Of a DNA stretch of 64,000 nt, positions 22,831 through 35,800 are shown in pieces; positions within the stretch are counted from its first letter, which is position 1; each line of letters starts with the position of its first letter. The stretch spans positions 1 through 64,000 of the forward strand of contig JAZKJV010006048.1 of assembly GCA_037367405.1 (NCBI GenBank), written 5' to 3'. The position numbers and the translations under genes were made by a program. The notes beneath the pieces were generated by a model, which saw only the letters and a program-made list of their open reading frames with translations, was not told where the DNA came from and did no database searches. Source of the DNA: Ottelia alismoides. Taxonomy: Eukaryota > Streptophyta > Magnoliopsida > Alismatales > Hydrocharitaceae.

Positions 22831-23678
22831 AAAATGAATAGACTACTTAGGATTTTTTCTTGTATTTTTAATTTTAAATGTTTTTATGGATTTTTAATTT
22901 ATATTCATATAATTTATATTTATTATTTTGAAAAAATTTTATGTTAATTATAAAAAGAAAATATATGATAATACAAAATATAATGGTAAGAAACATAAAA
23001 GAATGTTTTGGATTTTTAAAATATAACAAATAAACTCAACATTTAAGAAACAGAATTTTTTTGAGTTTTTATATTTTTTCTTATTTTTTGTTTATTGTTA
23101 GATATTTGTTTAGATTTTTATGGATTTTTAAATACGGAAATACATAAAATAAAGAAAACAAAAATATAAGGACTTCAAATAGGTTAAATAAATATCTATC
23201 AAATCATATTGAGCCAATTTTAATTTTCCTAAATATTAGATAAATAAGACATATTTTTGTTTTCTATGAATTTTTAAAATTTTCAAAAAAAGTTATGCTT
23301 TGTGATTTTTACGAGTTTTTCTTAATATTTTGCAAAAATATTTAATTCGAAAATAAAGGACACAAAAATAGATAGATGGGGTTTTTGTATTTTTCATAAC
23401 ATTTTGTAGTTTGTAGGTATTTTTAAATTCTAAATAATAGAAAACGTATTGTTCTAGTATCTTTATAAATAGGAAAATACTTTTAACTACCTAGCAAGAA
23501 ATATATTTGATAATATAAGATTTTAAGCGATTAATATATTTTTCCTATAAATTTTATATGATGAATACTATTTTTAATAAACGAAATACAAATACCAAAT
23601 TATATTTTCAATACAGGTAACTATTTGTAGTAACTGTATAATATGTGTAATCCAGAACACTACATAGTAGCATAGGGA
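22831..23678 (-). other. AT-rich 3' tail of the minus-strand Athila-like fragment
   Basis: About 0.85 kb, extremely AT-rich, with repeated short ATTTTTA and TAAAATA words and no frames. In the minus sense it follows the truncated RT and precedes the terminal sequence. RNase H and integrase expected here are missing. Confidence 0.45.
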
Positions 23679-25290
23679 CTATACATACAAAATACCCAAA
23701 AATTTTAATTTAATAATGTTTGGAGATGATGCGGCCCAGTATAATTCCATTTTTTTACCATGAAGTGACACTTCTCCCATGAGAGAGAGCACTAAGTTTA
23801 CCTCACAACAATGTTGAAGTACTCGATCTAAAAAAGTAAGATAAGTGTCAAAACTATACTTATAGATCGAGAAATCATCCATGAATACCTCTAGAAAACT
23901 ACCTACCATGTCAGCAAAAATGACCAACATACACGTACGGAATATAGCGGAAGAATTACACGATCCAAAGGGCATGTGTCTAAAGGTGTAGGTGACAAAC
24001 AGATAAGTAAATGTAGTCTTCTCCTTTTCTTGAAAAGCAATTGCAACATGGCTATAACCTGAGTATTCAACCAAGAAGCAAAAGAACTCCCTCCCTACTA
24101 ATCTCTCAACAACTTGATAAATAAAGGGCGGTGGAAAGTGATCTTTCTTGGTTGTTGAATTCAGAAGCCAGTAATCTATGCTGACACACCATAAAGTGGC
24201 TATTCGGGTCAGAATTTCCTCACTATGGTCATTCGTTGACCCAATTGGAATTCAAAATCGGATAAACAAAGTTAGCATCACACCACTTCTTGATCTCTTC
24301 TATGATAATATCCCGATGATTAGGATTCTGATGGTGCTGTGTGTTGGCTTGATGTCATCCTCTAAGTAGATATGTTGCGAGCATAATGCTGGATTGATCC
24401 CACAGAAATCCGAAATATTCCCGCCTATGGCCTTACGATTTCTCTCAAGAACCTCTAGCAAGGGAGATTACTGGTCATTAATCAACTGTAAACTAATAAT
24501 GATCGGAAACATTTGGGGGGGGGACCTGCAATGAAGGCATGCATCGGTTTTAATGGTAAAACTTTGACCTCAAGTGGGGTCTGAATTTGCTCTATAACAA
24601 CCTCTGCAACTAGACTAGTAGAAGGTATATGATCTGTAATTTGTGAAGTGTCAATCATGGCCAATATAGGCTTAGCATATAATATCTCATAGAGTTCTAT
24701 AATAAATTCTCTCTGCTTATAATTGGAAGTCTCATTAGATATCTCAAAAATATCAGTATACTCTTCATAATAAGTTTTAGAAAACAACTCAGAAAATCCA
24801 TCAACATACAACTCGGACTCATAAGCATACAACTCAGAAAATCCATATTTTATTCTCATTTGAACCACACTAACTTGGAGCCTTCCGCTATTTTACGCTC
24901 CTTTTATTTCTCATTAATCACCTTATTATTCATCCGTTATCGATCTTCTTTGTGACCCTCGAGATGGTGACTCATTGATGGATTAGTTAGGACCCCATCA
25001 ACACTTACATCTATTCCACACAACTACCTTCTCAAATAATTCAGGGTGATTCCCAAGACCATGGTTCGAACCTTACAAACCACTCTCCAGACTTCCTATC
25101 CTCTTCGATAATATGAGATTATTCTTGTTTCGAACTCTGCCCATTTAGGATGGAAATTAACTTCACTCCACAAACATCCATCCTTATTGAATTTCTTTAT
25201 TGAACTTAACATAAAATGATTCACTACATACTGGTGCTTCTATTCTGATAATAGGTTCATCATTCCATGTGCAGATAAAGATCTCCGTCT
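23679..25290 (-). pseudogene. Athila-like polyprotein fragment with reverse transcriptase
   Basis: The minus-strand frame 24074-23679 (131 codons) reads VEYSGYSHVAIAFQEKEKTT, then RHMPFGSCNSSAIF, then the catalytic box EVFMDDFSIYKYSFD and RVLQHCCEVNLVL. This is the RT core of Athila-type (non-chromovirus) Ty3/gypsy elements, with both box Asp residues kept. Upstream, 24868-24482 is an acidic linker ending LPLKPMHAF, where protease normally joins RT. Between them (24480-24080) frames with EEIKKWCDANFVYPI are broken by stops. It is truncated after RT. It lies head to head with the plus-strand element starting at 25325. Confidence 0.7.
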
Positions 25291-25324
25291 GGAGTCCAAG
25301 ATTTTGTGAGATTTTGATTAAAAA

Positions 25325-26330
25325 ATGACTCCAACAGGAAAAGGGAAGGGACTGCAGCACACACCACATCCAGAACTAGGACAACAACTAAAAGAGAATG
25401 CAGTGAATGCTCAATTCCTTGCTTCCATTCAAGCAATTCAGCAGCAGCTCACTGGCCTTGCAATGGTCCATGTCGCCTTCCAAGAGATGCTAAATGATAT
25501 TAGGAGAAGGAGAGACATCCCAGGAGGAGGAGAAGAGGAAGAAAGAGCATATGGAGGCCATGGAGACATGATAGATGAGCCAAGAGGAAAGTGGTGCAAG
25601 CCGACTCTTAAGGATACTTACAACCCTAGCACTGGCTAGATGATCGAGTGGATCCAGTTTCCATAGGTCCATGCACATTTAGAGCTTAAGCAGCAGATCC
25701 CGGCGCTTCTTCCCACCTTCCAGGAATGTGAATGAGGAACGCTATATCAATCTATAATAATTTGCTCGCATCTGGAAAACAACACACTACCCAAATATAC
25801 TATAGGTGTTGTCAAGATGGTGTTTCATCAAGACTTCAGGACATGGAACTCCATTCGATCAATCATCTAGGAAAAGTCATCACTACCGAGGAGGAGCTCA
25901 AGTCTATATTCTTCTAAAAATTTTACCCTCTCGGTAGGCTCAATTAGATGCGAGCTAAGATCGCTAATTTCTCCGTAGCCACATACGAGTCCATTCTTGA
26001 AGCATGGGAGCATTTTACAGATTTACATAAGAAGTGTCTGCACCTTAATAATCCTCTGACCAGCTTGCTCCAACACTTTTTTTGGAGGACGTACTCTTGA
26101 GAGCTAGAAGCTCATAGATGTTGCTAACGGAGGGTCGCATTTCAACAAGGACGAAGATGTCATGTGGAGGATATTCGAGGAAATGGCTGAAGGAGAGTCT
26201 GACTTTTCATCCTCTCGTGCATATCAACATCAACCACACAATCTACAAAAGTTAGTTCTTATGACAACATCTCATGAACCGGATAGGGATGAGAGCTCCA
26301 ACCTGAGTAATATGGGGAGCCACCTATAAA
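25325..26330 (+). pseudogene. Athila-like gag remnant
   Basis: It opens with a 104-codon frame (25325-25639) that is Gln-rich and then acidic. Broken frames follow with LGKVITTEEELKSIFF, EAWEHFTDLHKKC (about 25990-26040) and LIDVANGGSHFNKDEDVMWR with EEMAEGESDF (26100-26210). The series EAWERF then DAAAGG then EEMA is characteristic of Athila gag. At least four stops interrupt it. Codons before 25600 do not show an obvious family motif, so the exact start is uncertain. Confidence 0.65.
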
Positions 26331-27060
26331 AAGTATACATCATCAAGAAATGATAACATGACCATGAAAAACTTCCTTTGATATATTAGAGGACACAAAT
26401 CTATACAAACTAGACTAGATCGCCAAGCAGCCGGAGCTACAAGTGAGTACAATTATATCTTGCCATTCGATTTCTACAGCAGCCATGACTCTTGTCGAGA
26501 TGAAGGAGCCATCAACACCTTAAACCACTCAGCAAAGTCCAGTGTAACTGGCAGTCCATCACACATACTACGTGCAAGGCCCCAAGCCCACATTGACTCT
26601 ACATCTGCAGTAGTTTGTTGGCTACTAGTCTGAGCTTTATATCCTTCCCGATCTATGTTCTCCACATCCGCCTCACATTCAGGAGCTGAATGGTATATGG
26701 TATAATGACACACAATTGGTCGGTCCTAGTGGGCATAAGCATGGTCAGTCTTCAATCAACCATCCATTCCCTCAAACATCAAGGAGGGACAATTGTTCAA
26801 AACCAACAATCTCTGCAATAGCAACAACAGTCTCCACAATACCATGGCATTTAGAGATAAAAATCTTAACAAGAACCACAGTACCATCGACACTAGTCAT
26901 ACTAGTAGTCCTCCTTTGTTTCTTATCAGTAGCATCTTCCACAACACTACCAATATCAGCCTTCTCCCTAGTACAATTATCAATACTCCTATGATCATCA
27001 TCCACACCATTCCCAATCTTAGCATAAATAGCATGTTGAACCATCCGAGGTTGCCCCCAT
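26331..27060 (+). pseudogene. Gag C-terminal region, heavily decayed
   Basis: It sits between recognisable gag and protease-proximal segments. Gln/Asn-rich frames around 26790-26860 fit the low-complexity tail of Athila gag. Overlapping short frames on both strands (26716-27062) are products of this composition. No zinc knuckle seen. Confidence 0.35.
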
Positions 27061-28345
27061 GATCCTTAACCTAAACTGCTTGGCTCAGCTGGTGAAGAGA
27101 CGTGTAGAAATTAGCCAGATGCATGATGACCTTACCGCTGCCAAAATTTCCATTCCGACACAGATAAAGGCAAACCCAGATAACTTTAGAAAGTGAGAGT
27201 AGGTAGTCTGTAATGTTCCATATAAGCTAACAGGATCATATGTGCGTGATTTGTTTTTATCTAATAATGTCACTATTAGGAGTGACATGACCTCGCAACC
27301 GATTACCACCATGCAAGAATAGCACTTCACATGGCAAATCACACTCATTTACATTAGTTGATCCTACAACCGAGTCGGGAAAGGAAGAAGAGTATGGAGG
27401 AGAATCACCAGAAATAAGAAGCCAAAAAATCCGAAAATTCAAAAACACCAAAAGACACCAGTAGTCAAAATGACATCGTGCCACCGGTGGAGACGACTGC
27501 ACCTGTAGCAGATCTAGTGTCAGTCGATGGAGCCCCGCCTGCATTTTTGGGATGCCCACCTCTTTTGGATGACCCTATCTCTTTTAATCATACATTTGTA
27601 TAGTCAGATATGTACATTGATTTTGATGTAAATAAGAACAATGTTACTACCTTTGAATATAGAATATTCCATTTCTTAAAGTAATTAAAAAATACATAGA
27701 AAAATTAAAATTGCCTTGTCTGACCCTGATGTGGTCGAGATCATTCAGAATCTTATTCTATATACGCCTTCTACATAAGGCCATTAAGTACATGTCTAAC
27801 ATTAAGAAAGGACTGAAGAAGGTGTGTACTTCAAAGAGAGAGTCACACCAAGCTAGATAAAGAATTGTGAAGCATATTCTAACAGTGGCTATTGTGAATG
27901 CAATCAGTAACCTGCCTAGTATAAAGAAATGGGAGATCCTCTTTTCAGATGCCATATGTTCGACCAAGAGTTTGATCAAATACTTATTGTTAGTGGATAA
28001 TCAATCAACCTAATGTCTACTTCACTTCTCAAAGAATTTGGGTTGAGACTACTCAAGTACACAAGAATGATTATGTACTTTGCATATACATCTATCAAGT
28101 GACCACAAGGCATTCCGAAGGATGCTATTGTAAAGACTCAAGGGATGTAGTTCCATGGGGACTTCATTGTGCTTTAAATGGACACCTCATCTCCTTTACT
28201 TCATACCCCAACGATCTTGGGATGGTTGTTCCTTCAAATAGCTGAATCAATGGAGGATTACGACACCAAGCAATTCTCCTTTCGTTCTTGCAGCGACAAG
28301 GTGCCCATTTAGATGATCCAGGTACCAAATCCATCAAATTATGCA
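27061..28345 (+). pseudogene. Athila-like gag tail and aspartic protease remnant
   Basis: 27068-27235 reads NLNCLAQLVKRRVEISQMHD and then IPTQIKANPDNFRK, the segment that precedes protease in Athila elements. The protease follows. The active-site region near 27990-28010 reads VDNQST where a D-x-G-S/A motif is expected, then a frameshift leads into LMSTSLLKEFGLRLLKYTRM, GDFIVL and ILGWLFLQIAESM (LGRPFLATG in the family). The catalytic Gly is replaced and several stops are present, so it is inactive. Confidence 0.65.
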
Positions 28346-28734
28346 TGAGTCGAGAGAGAGTCTACGTAATAGAGAACAAAATACTGTGACCTCTGGCTGA
28401 GATCCGAGATACCGACCTTTTCATGGATGATCTTGAGACCCATAAATTCCGCTCCAGGGAGCAAAGAGTGGATAGCATAGTCGAATTGCCCCCTATATTT
28501 TAAGATGAGATCTTTGCAGATTTGCCTGAAGATTTTGTTGTTGGTCATCTGACCTTGGCATTAGGAGGAGATTATTGAATTTTTTTGTGAACCAAGATTC
28601 TATCATTGAAAATTTATTATGTTACATTAAATGCAGAGACTGAAATACCAATGATCGAGAATGTAGAGTTGAATATTCTAATACCATCGCCCCACACAGT
28701 AGATGAAGTCGATATAGAATTGATTCATACCCCA

Positions 28735-29700
28735 ACATAGATTAAACCACTTCCAGCAAATATGAAATACACCTTCCTTACGGGTACACAGAATAAGTTA
28801 CATGTAATCATCAATTCCCAGTTGACTGAGGAACAAGAATCTGGTCTGCTCGAGGTTCTAGAATGAAACTACAAGGCGATAGGGTATAAAATTTTAGATC
28901 TCCATGGGATTAATACATCATTGTGCTTTCAATAATTTATCTTGAAGAAGATAGAAACATGTCCCAAGAATTTCAGTAAAGATTGAATTTGAATCTTTAG
29001 GAGGTTGTAATGAATGAAATCTCTAAAATGTGTGATGTATGATTCATATATCCCATCTCTTACTCAAAATGGGTGAGTCACATGCATGATGTGCAAAAGA
29101 AAGAATGGATCACCATCATGAAGAATGACAAAAGAGAGGAGATCTCAACTAGAGTTGGAACTTCTTGACACATCTGTGTGGATTATAGACACTTGAATTT
29201 AGCGACCAAGAAGGATCATTTGTCTCTCCCCTTCATCAAATAGATAGTCAAAATACTGGCCATAAATGAATACTTCTGCTTCTTGGACGGATACTATGAT
29301 TATAATAAAGTCACAATTGCTCTTGAAAATCAAGAGAAACCCACCTTCACCTATCCATTTAGAACTTATGCCTTCCACAGAGTACCGTTCAGTTTGTACA
29401 ATGCTTCGGCTAAATTCAAGCAATGGATGTTTGCCATATTTACATATATGGTTGGCAGTTTTATCAAGGTTTTCATGGATGAATTCTCGATCTATGGATA
29501 TAGCTTCGATTAGTGCCCAACTTATTCAGATCGGGTCATGAAAAGATGTTAGGATGTGAACCTTGTGCTCTTTTGGGAAAAGAGCCATTTCATGGTGATC
29601 GGAGGGATTGTGTTAGGCCAAGTCATATCAAACATGGCATGGAGGTAGATTTTATGAAGGTAGATGTTATTTCCAAACTCAAGCAACCTACATAGCCAAA
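28735..29700 (+). pseudogene. Athila-like reverse transcriptase remnant
   Basis: In order: LPANMKYTFLTGTQNKLHVI, LTEEQESGLLEVLE, YKAIGYKILDLHGIN, FIYPISYSKWVS, HICVDYRHLNLATKKDH, CFLDGYYDYNKVTIALENQ, and the box VFMDEFSIYGYSFD (29283-29513 is the longest open part). The second box Asp is replaced by Glu, which should abolish catalysis. Stops occur throughout. This is the same family as the minus-strand RT at 23679-24074. Confidence 0.75.
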
Positions 29701-29879
29701 TCATATCGGTTATTCCTTGGGCATCGTGGTTTCTATCAAAGATTCATAATATACCTCAGAAAAATTGTCTGACCACTGACTGAGCTTTAGGGAAAGGAGA
29801 CATATTTCATCGTAAATGCAAGATTTATCAAGAACGTTAATCAATTGAAAGATCTGATCACTAAGGCACGTGTCCTACA

Positions 29880-30260
29880 ACCACCTGATTGATCTCTACC
29901 ATTTGATATCACGACAGATCCTTCATATTATGACATTGTAGTGGTCTTGGGACATAAAAGAGATGGTTTACCATTTGCGATTCACTATGCTAGAAGAATG
30001 CTAGAGGAAGCTCAAAAGAACTACACTATCAATGAGAAAGAGCTGCTAGCAGTGATATTTGCCATGGAAAAATCCAGATCTCATCTGCTTAGAGCAAAAG
30101 TCATAGTATACACTAAGAATTCTACCATCAAGTACCTGCAAAGAAAGAAAGATCCCGAACCAAGAATCATCTGATGGATCCTTCTACTGTAGGATAGACC
30201 AGCCTAGAAAAAAAAATACGGTGGCATATCATCTTTCTTGATTACCAGAGCCACGCACCT
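29880..30260 (+). pseudogene. Athila-like RNase H remnant
   Basis: The frame 29941-30174 includes HYARRMLEEAQKNYTINEKE, LLAVIFAMEKSRSHLL and TKNSTIKYLQRKKDPEPRII, with TTDPSYYDIVV just upstream. These match the RNase H of Athila-type elements. The expected catalytic Asp in the TDH-like motif is Asn-replaced or absent (TKNST). A stop TGA follows at 30172. Confidence 0.65.
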
Positions 30261-31290
30261 CTGAGAAAATCTTGATACATATTATAGAAACTTTTTCGTA
30301 TGAAGCCATTATGTCAGTCACCTCACTCCCTTCGTTCATCGATATAGTAAACTATCTTGTTTCCAAGGAAACTCCACAAGATTGGCTGAAGTTGAAAGTT
30401 GACAATTTTTATCATTTATTAATTTCTATGAGTGGAAGGATGCTTTTCTATTTCTTAAGGGGGCAGATTGCATATGGAGAAGGTGCATTCATTAAGAGGA
30501 AGTCCACAATGTCCTAGAGCATTGTCGTAATTGAGAATCAAGAGAACGCCTCTTTTTAAAAAGAACATCATCGCATGTTCTCCAATGCAACCTATGGTAT
30601 CCGACTCTATTCAATCATGAAGATGGCTTTATGAAATGTTGCATTGACTGTAAGAAGATGGGAGACACCATTGGAATAAGAGACGCAATACCCCTAAAGT
30701 ACATTCAGATTTCAAGCATTTTTAATGCATTGGCGATTGACATCATGGTCCCATTTCCCAACAATTAAGGTTTTGAGTATATTCTTTTTTCCGTCGACTA
30801 TGTAAGTCATTGACCGGATGCTATCTGATTGGGAGATGCCAATAATCGCATGGTGTGTTGGTTCCTAACATAACATGTCATTACAAGGTTCAGGATCTCT
30901 AAAATTCCAATACCAGATGGGGGTAGCCCTTTCAAAAATAGAGAAGGGAGAAGAATTTGACTCAAGAATATTGTATTGAACATTAAGTAACTTATGCATT
31001 CTACCCACAACCCAATGGACTAGCATAATGTTCAAATAGGGAGATTACGAAAAGTCTGCAGAAGCTCTTATGTCCTCATAGGAAGAACTGGTCTCAACTT
31101 CTTGACTCGGTTCTTTGGGCCTCTCAGACCGCGTACAAATCACCTTTGGGAATGTCTCTTGAGCACCTAGTCTATGAGCAATCCATGACATTTGCCCGTG
31201 GAACTATGTCACAAATCTCTCTGGGCAATTAGTGTATGTAATTTAGATTCCAATAAGACAGGGAAAAAACTTGATTTGAACTGACTCCTT
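30261..31290 (+). pseudogene. Athila-like integrase remnant
   Basis: The frames show a zinc-region trace (LEHCR about 30510, CCIDCKKMGD about 30635-30665). The core start ALAIDIMVPFPNN (30727-30767) keeps the first catalytic Asp, and VDYVSH and PDGGSPFKNREG (30912-30950) keep the second. SNREITKSLQKL and LLDSVLWASQTAYKSPLGMS (31030-31160) follow; the codon expected to hold the catalytic Glu is a stop. No envelope-like frame is recognisable after it. Confidence 0.65.
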
Positions 31291-34200
31291 GAATTTTGTA
31301 ATTATTCATATGACAACATCCCGATTAAGGAGAAAGTCAAGAAGTGGTATGATAGGCACATATGCCGAAAGACTTCAATCCAGTCGGAAGGTTTGGTTGT
31401 TTGAATCAAATTTAAAATTACTCTAATGGAAGCTAAAGAGCAAATAAACAAATCCTTTTATAATGAAGCATGTGTTATGTCTTTCTTTCTCTCAGACCTA
31501 TGAGGACATAGCTCAAGATAAGTATTGCGGGTCGTATATATGATGTATATGCTTTAACCACAACATGTACTTTCTTATTTTTTTAATAATATGACTAATG
31601 ACTAAAACTAAAGCACACATTAAAATTCTTTCTAATTACGATTAATAAACTAATTACATTTTTTTGCAAAATGTTTTCAAAATGGTTGGAAAAATTCTTT
31701 GAAAAAACTTTTGGAAAAGCATTTCGAGAAGGTTTTGTAAAATATTTTCAAACTTTCTGGAAAATGCATTATTTGTAAAAAAGTATTTTATTTGATTGAA
31801 TAAAATGATTTGAAAATCTATTTGAAAATGGTGTGAAAATGGTTGATTTTCAATTTTTATAAATGTTTGCAAAATTTATTTATAAAATTATTCTCAATAT
31901 ATACTCCAATTTTCAAATTACTTTGATAAGCTTGATCATAATTTAAGCAAATGAAATTCTTTACAGACTATGTATACAAACATGTAAATTACTACTGACC
32001 TGATCCCTCTACATACCTAGTGTATAATATCTAACCTTAATTCTTAAATAACAAGATGTACTCCTGTGTAAATATCTACACATAATTATTTAACTAACTC
32101 TTTTATTTGTCAAAAAATATTAAAATTTTGCAAAATCAAAGAAAATATCCAAAGAAACCTATACCAAAAATTACACAAAATAATTGAGCTTCAGAAAAAG
32201 CATGCTTGAAGACTCGGTTACGCTAACCGAGCTTCACAAGGGAATGAAGACTACGTTGGTCCATTCCCACTTCTTTTCCCCATATTCTAGCTTCTTACCC
32301 ATTTGTTGTAAAACCGATAACAACCGACCTTAACAGGAAATATCCATCTCCACGAGGACAAGTGACCAGAGGAGCGGTCTCCTTAGTGGTTCAATGGTTT
32401 GTCTAGGATGTGCTAAAAAATTCACATACATGGTTATATCTTCTCAAGGTAGAGAGAGCATGCGACTGAGAGGATAATTTTAACATGACTGTGACTTGGA
32501 CTGGATGATTGGATTACAAATTCTAAGGGTTGTTGTATCACACTTGCTAACCTTAACGCGATTTCGAACACACAAATAATCCAAAGGCCTTCTTTAAGCT
32601 CCAAACTTTGGATTTATTAAGTCAAGTTCAAAAGTCTAAAATTATGACAAGTTATTTCTTTTTCTTTTCAATTCTAAACTTATAGGCTTAAGTGTTTGAT
32701 AGGGACTAGCAAGCGCAAGTATAGGGGGTGATGAATCCTCACTTTGTCACATTTATTATTTCATTTGACCTTAAATATCTATCTAAATGCATCTATATTT
32801 GATTAATTTGTCATCATGATGACTTGGTCAACAAGGAATAAAGTTTGGGGAGATAAAGCAGAGAAGTTGTACAAAATCGCATACAAAATCCTGAGTTAAT
32901 TTACACAATAATTGCTTTTTGAGACCCATTTTATTATTTTACACCACAAATATTAAAATCCTCTACATGAATGTTGTAGATAACAATACAAAGAAAAATA
33001 CAAATTTGATTTCACTAAAAAATACATTGTGTCCTGATCACAAAAAATAAAAAGTCTTAAAGAAAACTTTGCAAACATGTATCTTCTTTGTACTTTATCA
33101 AAGTTGATCAAATTCAAGTTTAATTATATGTAAAATATATCAAGCTATTTAATTAAGGTGGTTTCATTCAATTCGTATTTAAGAAGCAAAAGTTAGGTTT
33201 TGGACACTCACTGTGCAATATTCATGTATATCATATGAAATATATTCATTCTTTATATTTTTAATTCTATATATTTTTATAAAATTGTAAATATTATTGA
33301 AAAAAATTTACATAACAAAAATAAAATAAAACCATTAAAATAATAAATAAATAAATCATACACTTCAATAAAATAGGTAAAGTGCCCTAAAATATCCTAT
33401 CTAATTTATGCATATAATTAATTAAGCCTCTAGATAAATTCAAAAGTATTTAATAAAAATACCTGAAAATGTATCTAAAACAATTAAAACATATAAAATA
33501 CCTATATATTAACAAAAAGTGAAATAAAAAATTAAAATAAAATAAGTAAAACATAGGTATATTTACCTATAATTATACATGTAAAAAGTAATTATAATAA
33601 ATTACCTCGAAAAAATAACCACAAATATTCCTTAAAAACTACATAAAAATATCAACTTCTTATGTTATAATAAAAAATTAATTCAGTCATTTTATATTTT
33701 AAAATGAATTTACAATCTACATTTTATTGTCTTTTTCATGGTTGATCCATGCGAAACAACCGTGCCTCTTCTTTGGTTGATCGAAGTCAACTGCACTGTC
33801 GAACTTGGGCCGTCGTGTCAGACTCATGGACATGCCGACTTCTCCAAATTTCCATGCCTCCTCCATGCTCACCATCTACCTTGAGCTCCACCCATCCTGC
33901 AGCCTCCTTTCTATCCTCCACGACAACCCATCTTCTTCCACTTACCACTACCACCATTCACGCAATCCCTACCCATTATTCAATCCATTTGGTTCCCCTT
34001 CGCATGCTCTATATTTTCCCCACATTTTCAAACCCAAATCCATCATCAATCTGGGATTCGTGCTTTAATCTGTCACCTTTCGTCAAATCTACATCACCAT
34101 CCAAGCTCCAAAGGTTGAGGTAGCAGCCCAAGAGCCCATGAACCTTTTGGTGTATGTCCAATCCTCATCGAGACAATTTGAAACCCCCTAGAGCATCTGG

Positions 34201-34479
34201 AGAAACTCTAGGTCACTTGGAGCATGATGAAACCCCAAATACATATCTGAGCCACCTCAACTTCATCGAAGTAGCCCATCACTTGCGTAGGAGCCCCTGT
34301 AATGTGAAGCTACTATTGGAATGAAGAAAGATCGCCGAAGTCACCTAGGATCCAGAATTGAAGATCGGGTTGGTGCAGTTATTTTTTATTCTTGCAGATA
34401 GCAGAACTATCATTGGATCTATTAGCGTTCCATAACTTATCTCAACCGTGCGATTAAATCAAACCGATGTAGCTCCTTA
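31291..34479 (+). other. AT-rich 3' tail of the plus-strand Athila-like element, part 1
   Basis: Noncoding. 31560-33730 is strongly AT-rich. 33740-34480 is a more balanced block whose frames (including 33749-34123) show no domain. The chromovirus interrupts this tail at 34485, and it resumes at 45027. Confidence 0.45.
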
Positions 34480-34484
34480 CACGT
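34480..34484. repeat. Left target-site duplication of the chromovirus
   Basis: CACGT directly before the LTR start TGTAAAGCC. An identical CACGT follows the other LTR at 45022-45026. Confidence 0.9.
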
Positions 34485-34889
34485 TGTAAAGCCTTGAACA
34501 TGGCATATCTCGGATCCTATATAATAAGATCTGGCTCGTCAAGAGAAAACCAACGAAATTTGTTTCGTGTGAATCAGACTTAGTTTCGAATTGTTATGAT
34601 TTTCGGAAGAAAGAGAAGTAAGGAAGGCTAAGATGTCATTAACCCATAATGACTGTCATTAAGACTAATTAAACATGATTGAAGAAACTAATGACGGATT
34701 GAAAACTGCTAATGATTATTAGTAAACACTAATCAATAATTAACAAAAGATAAGCATAAGCCGCGAAAGTTAAATCGCGATTAGTGAAAGTTAATCACGA
34801 TTAGTGTTAATTAAGTGTCATTAGCGAATCTAGAATACTATGGAATGTTCTAACTTACGCCCCAAGTTTGAGATAGGTTTTGGCCAAAA

Positions 34890-34969
34890 CCATGGGCTTC
34901 TAAACCATGGTTAAGGCCTAAACCATGGTTTTCTAACCATGGTTAGTGGTTTTCCGGGGCCTATAAATA
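34890..34969 (+). promoter_or_regulatory. Chromovirus promoter: CCATGG cluster and TATA box
   Basis: TATAAATA at 34962-34969 (3' LTR: 42709-42716). Four CCATGG sites, mostly within AACCATGGTT, lie just upstream at 34890, 34905, 34923 and 34937. The 3' LTR has lost the fourth in a small deletion. The palindrome cluster may be a binding site. Confidence 0.6.
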
Positions 34970-35223
34970 GACCCCCCACCCATTCATTCTCTACGACTTC
35001 CACTACCACCACCACCCCAAGGGCTAGGGTCGCGAGGTCGGGAGGAGGAGTGGGAGGCGAGGGAGGAGCGCTAGCAAAGCGCTGCCGGGAGAACGAGGAG
35101 GAGAAAGGTACGATCCTCTCTTAGTTTGCTTCGTAAGCTAGGCTTTCAATTCATCCTCTTGTTCTTCCATGTTTTGTTCTTGATTCATCTTTCTTTCCGA
35201 TTTGTTTTCCAGCTGTGGTTTGA

Positions 35224-35545
35224 GGAGAAATCTGTGTAACACCCTACTTAGGTGCGGGCGGCTATGCACGTCAGTGACCCTGTGATTCATCACACGTTAA
35301 CTCATCTAAGATGCGTGGTGTCTACTTATTCTCCATCTTTTATGTTTCTATTCTTTATGTTATGCTTTTATAGTTATTTTGATCGAGAAATCAATGTAAT
35401 TCCCTACTTAGGTGCGGGCGGCTATGCATGCTAGTGACCCTGTGATTCGTCACACGTTCACTCACCGAAGATGCGTGGTGTCTACAGATTCTCCATCTCT
35501 TGTTGTTTGAGTATATTCTTTCAGTTTTGTTGTTATTTCCTCTCG
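35224..35545 (+). repeat. 160-bp tandem duplication in the chromovirus 5' LTR
   Basis: Two units, both beginning GAGAAATC and containing CCCTACTTAGGTGCGGGCGG (35240 and 35400) and GTGACCCTGTGATTC. Also present in the 3' LTR at about 42971-43290, so it predates the insertion. Confidence 0.85.
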
Positions 35546-35581
35546 ATTGATTTTATAGAGGAAACTCTTTTCTTTTTATTT

Positions 35582-35800
35582 TGAAATATGTTCCGATATA
35601 ATGGGAAACTCTGCCGAAATTTTTCGAGAAATATGTCATGATATAAGGGGAAACTCTACGAAATTTTCCGAGAAATATGTCCTGATATAAGAGGAAACTC
35701 TGCCAAAATTTTAAGAGAAATTATGTTCTTCGCGTTCTTCGTGTTCTTCGCGTTCTTCACGTTCTTTGTCCGTTCTTCGTGTTCTTGACACATTCTTAAC
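35582..35800 (+). repeat. 45-bp triple repeat and GTTCTTCGC microsatellite in the 5' LTR
   Basis: Three units of 44-46 bp start with GAAATATGT and contain GATATAAGGGGAAACTC. They are followed by a 9-bp GTTCTTCGC-type run. The 3' LTR counterpart is 43331-43548, where the units are exactly 45 bp. Confidence 0.85.

Noticed and set aside
24515..24526. Run of G residues as a functional tract
   Set aside because: A single homopolymer inside the decayed minus-strand Athila-like linker. It does not lie at an LTR border.
26716..27062. Overlapping frames on both strands
   Set aside because: They overlap each other in a low-complexity CA/AAC-rich gag tail. Neither has motifs.
33749..34123. 124-codon plus-strand frame, Ser/Thr/Pro-rich
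   Set aside because: No recognisable domain, biased composition, and an overlapping alternative frame. It is in a noncoding tail of an Athila-like element.
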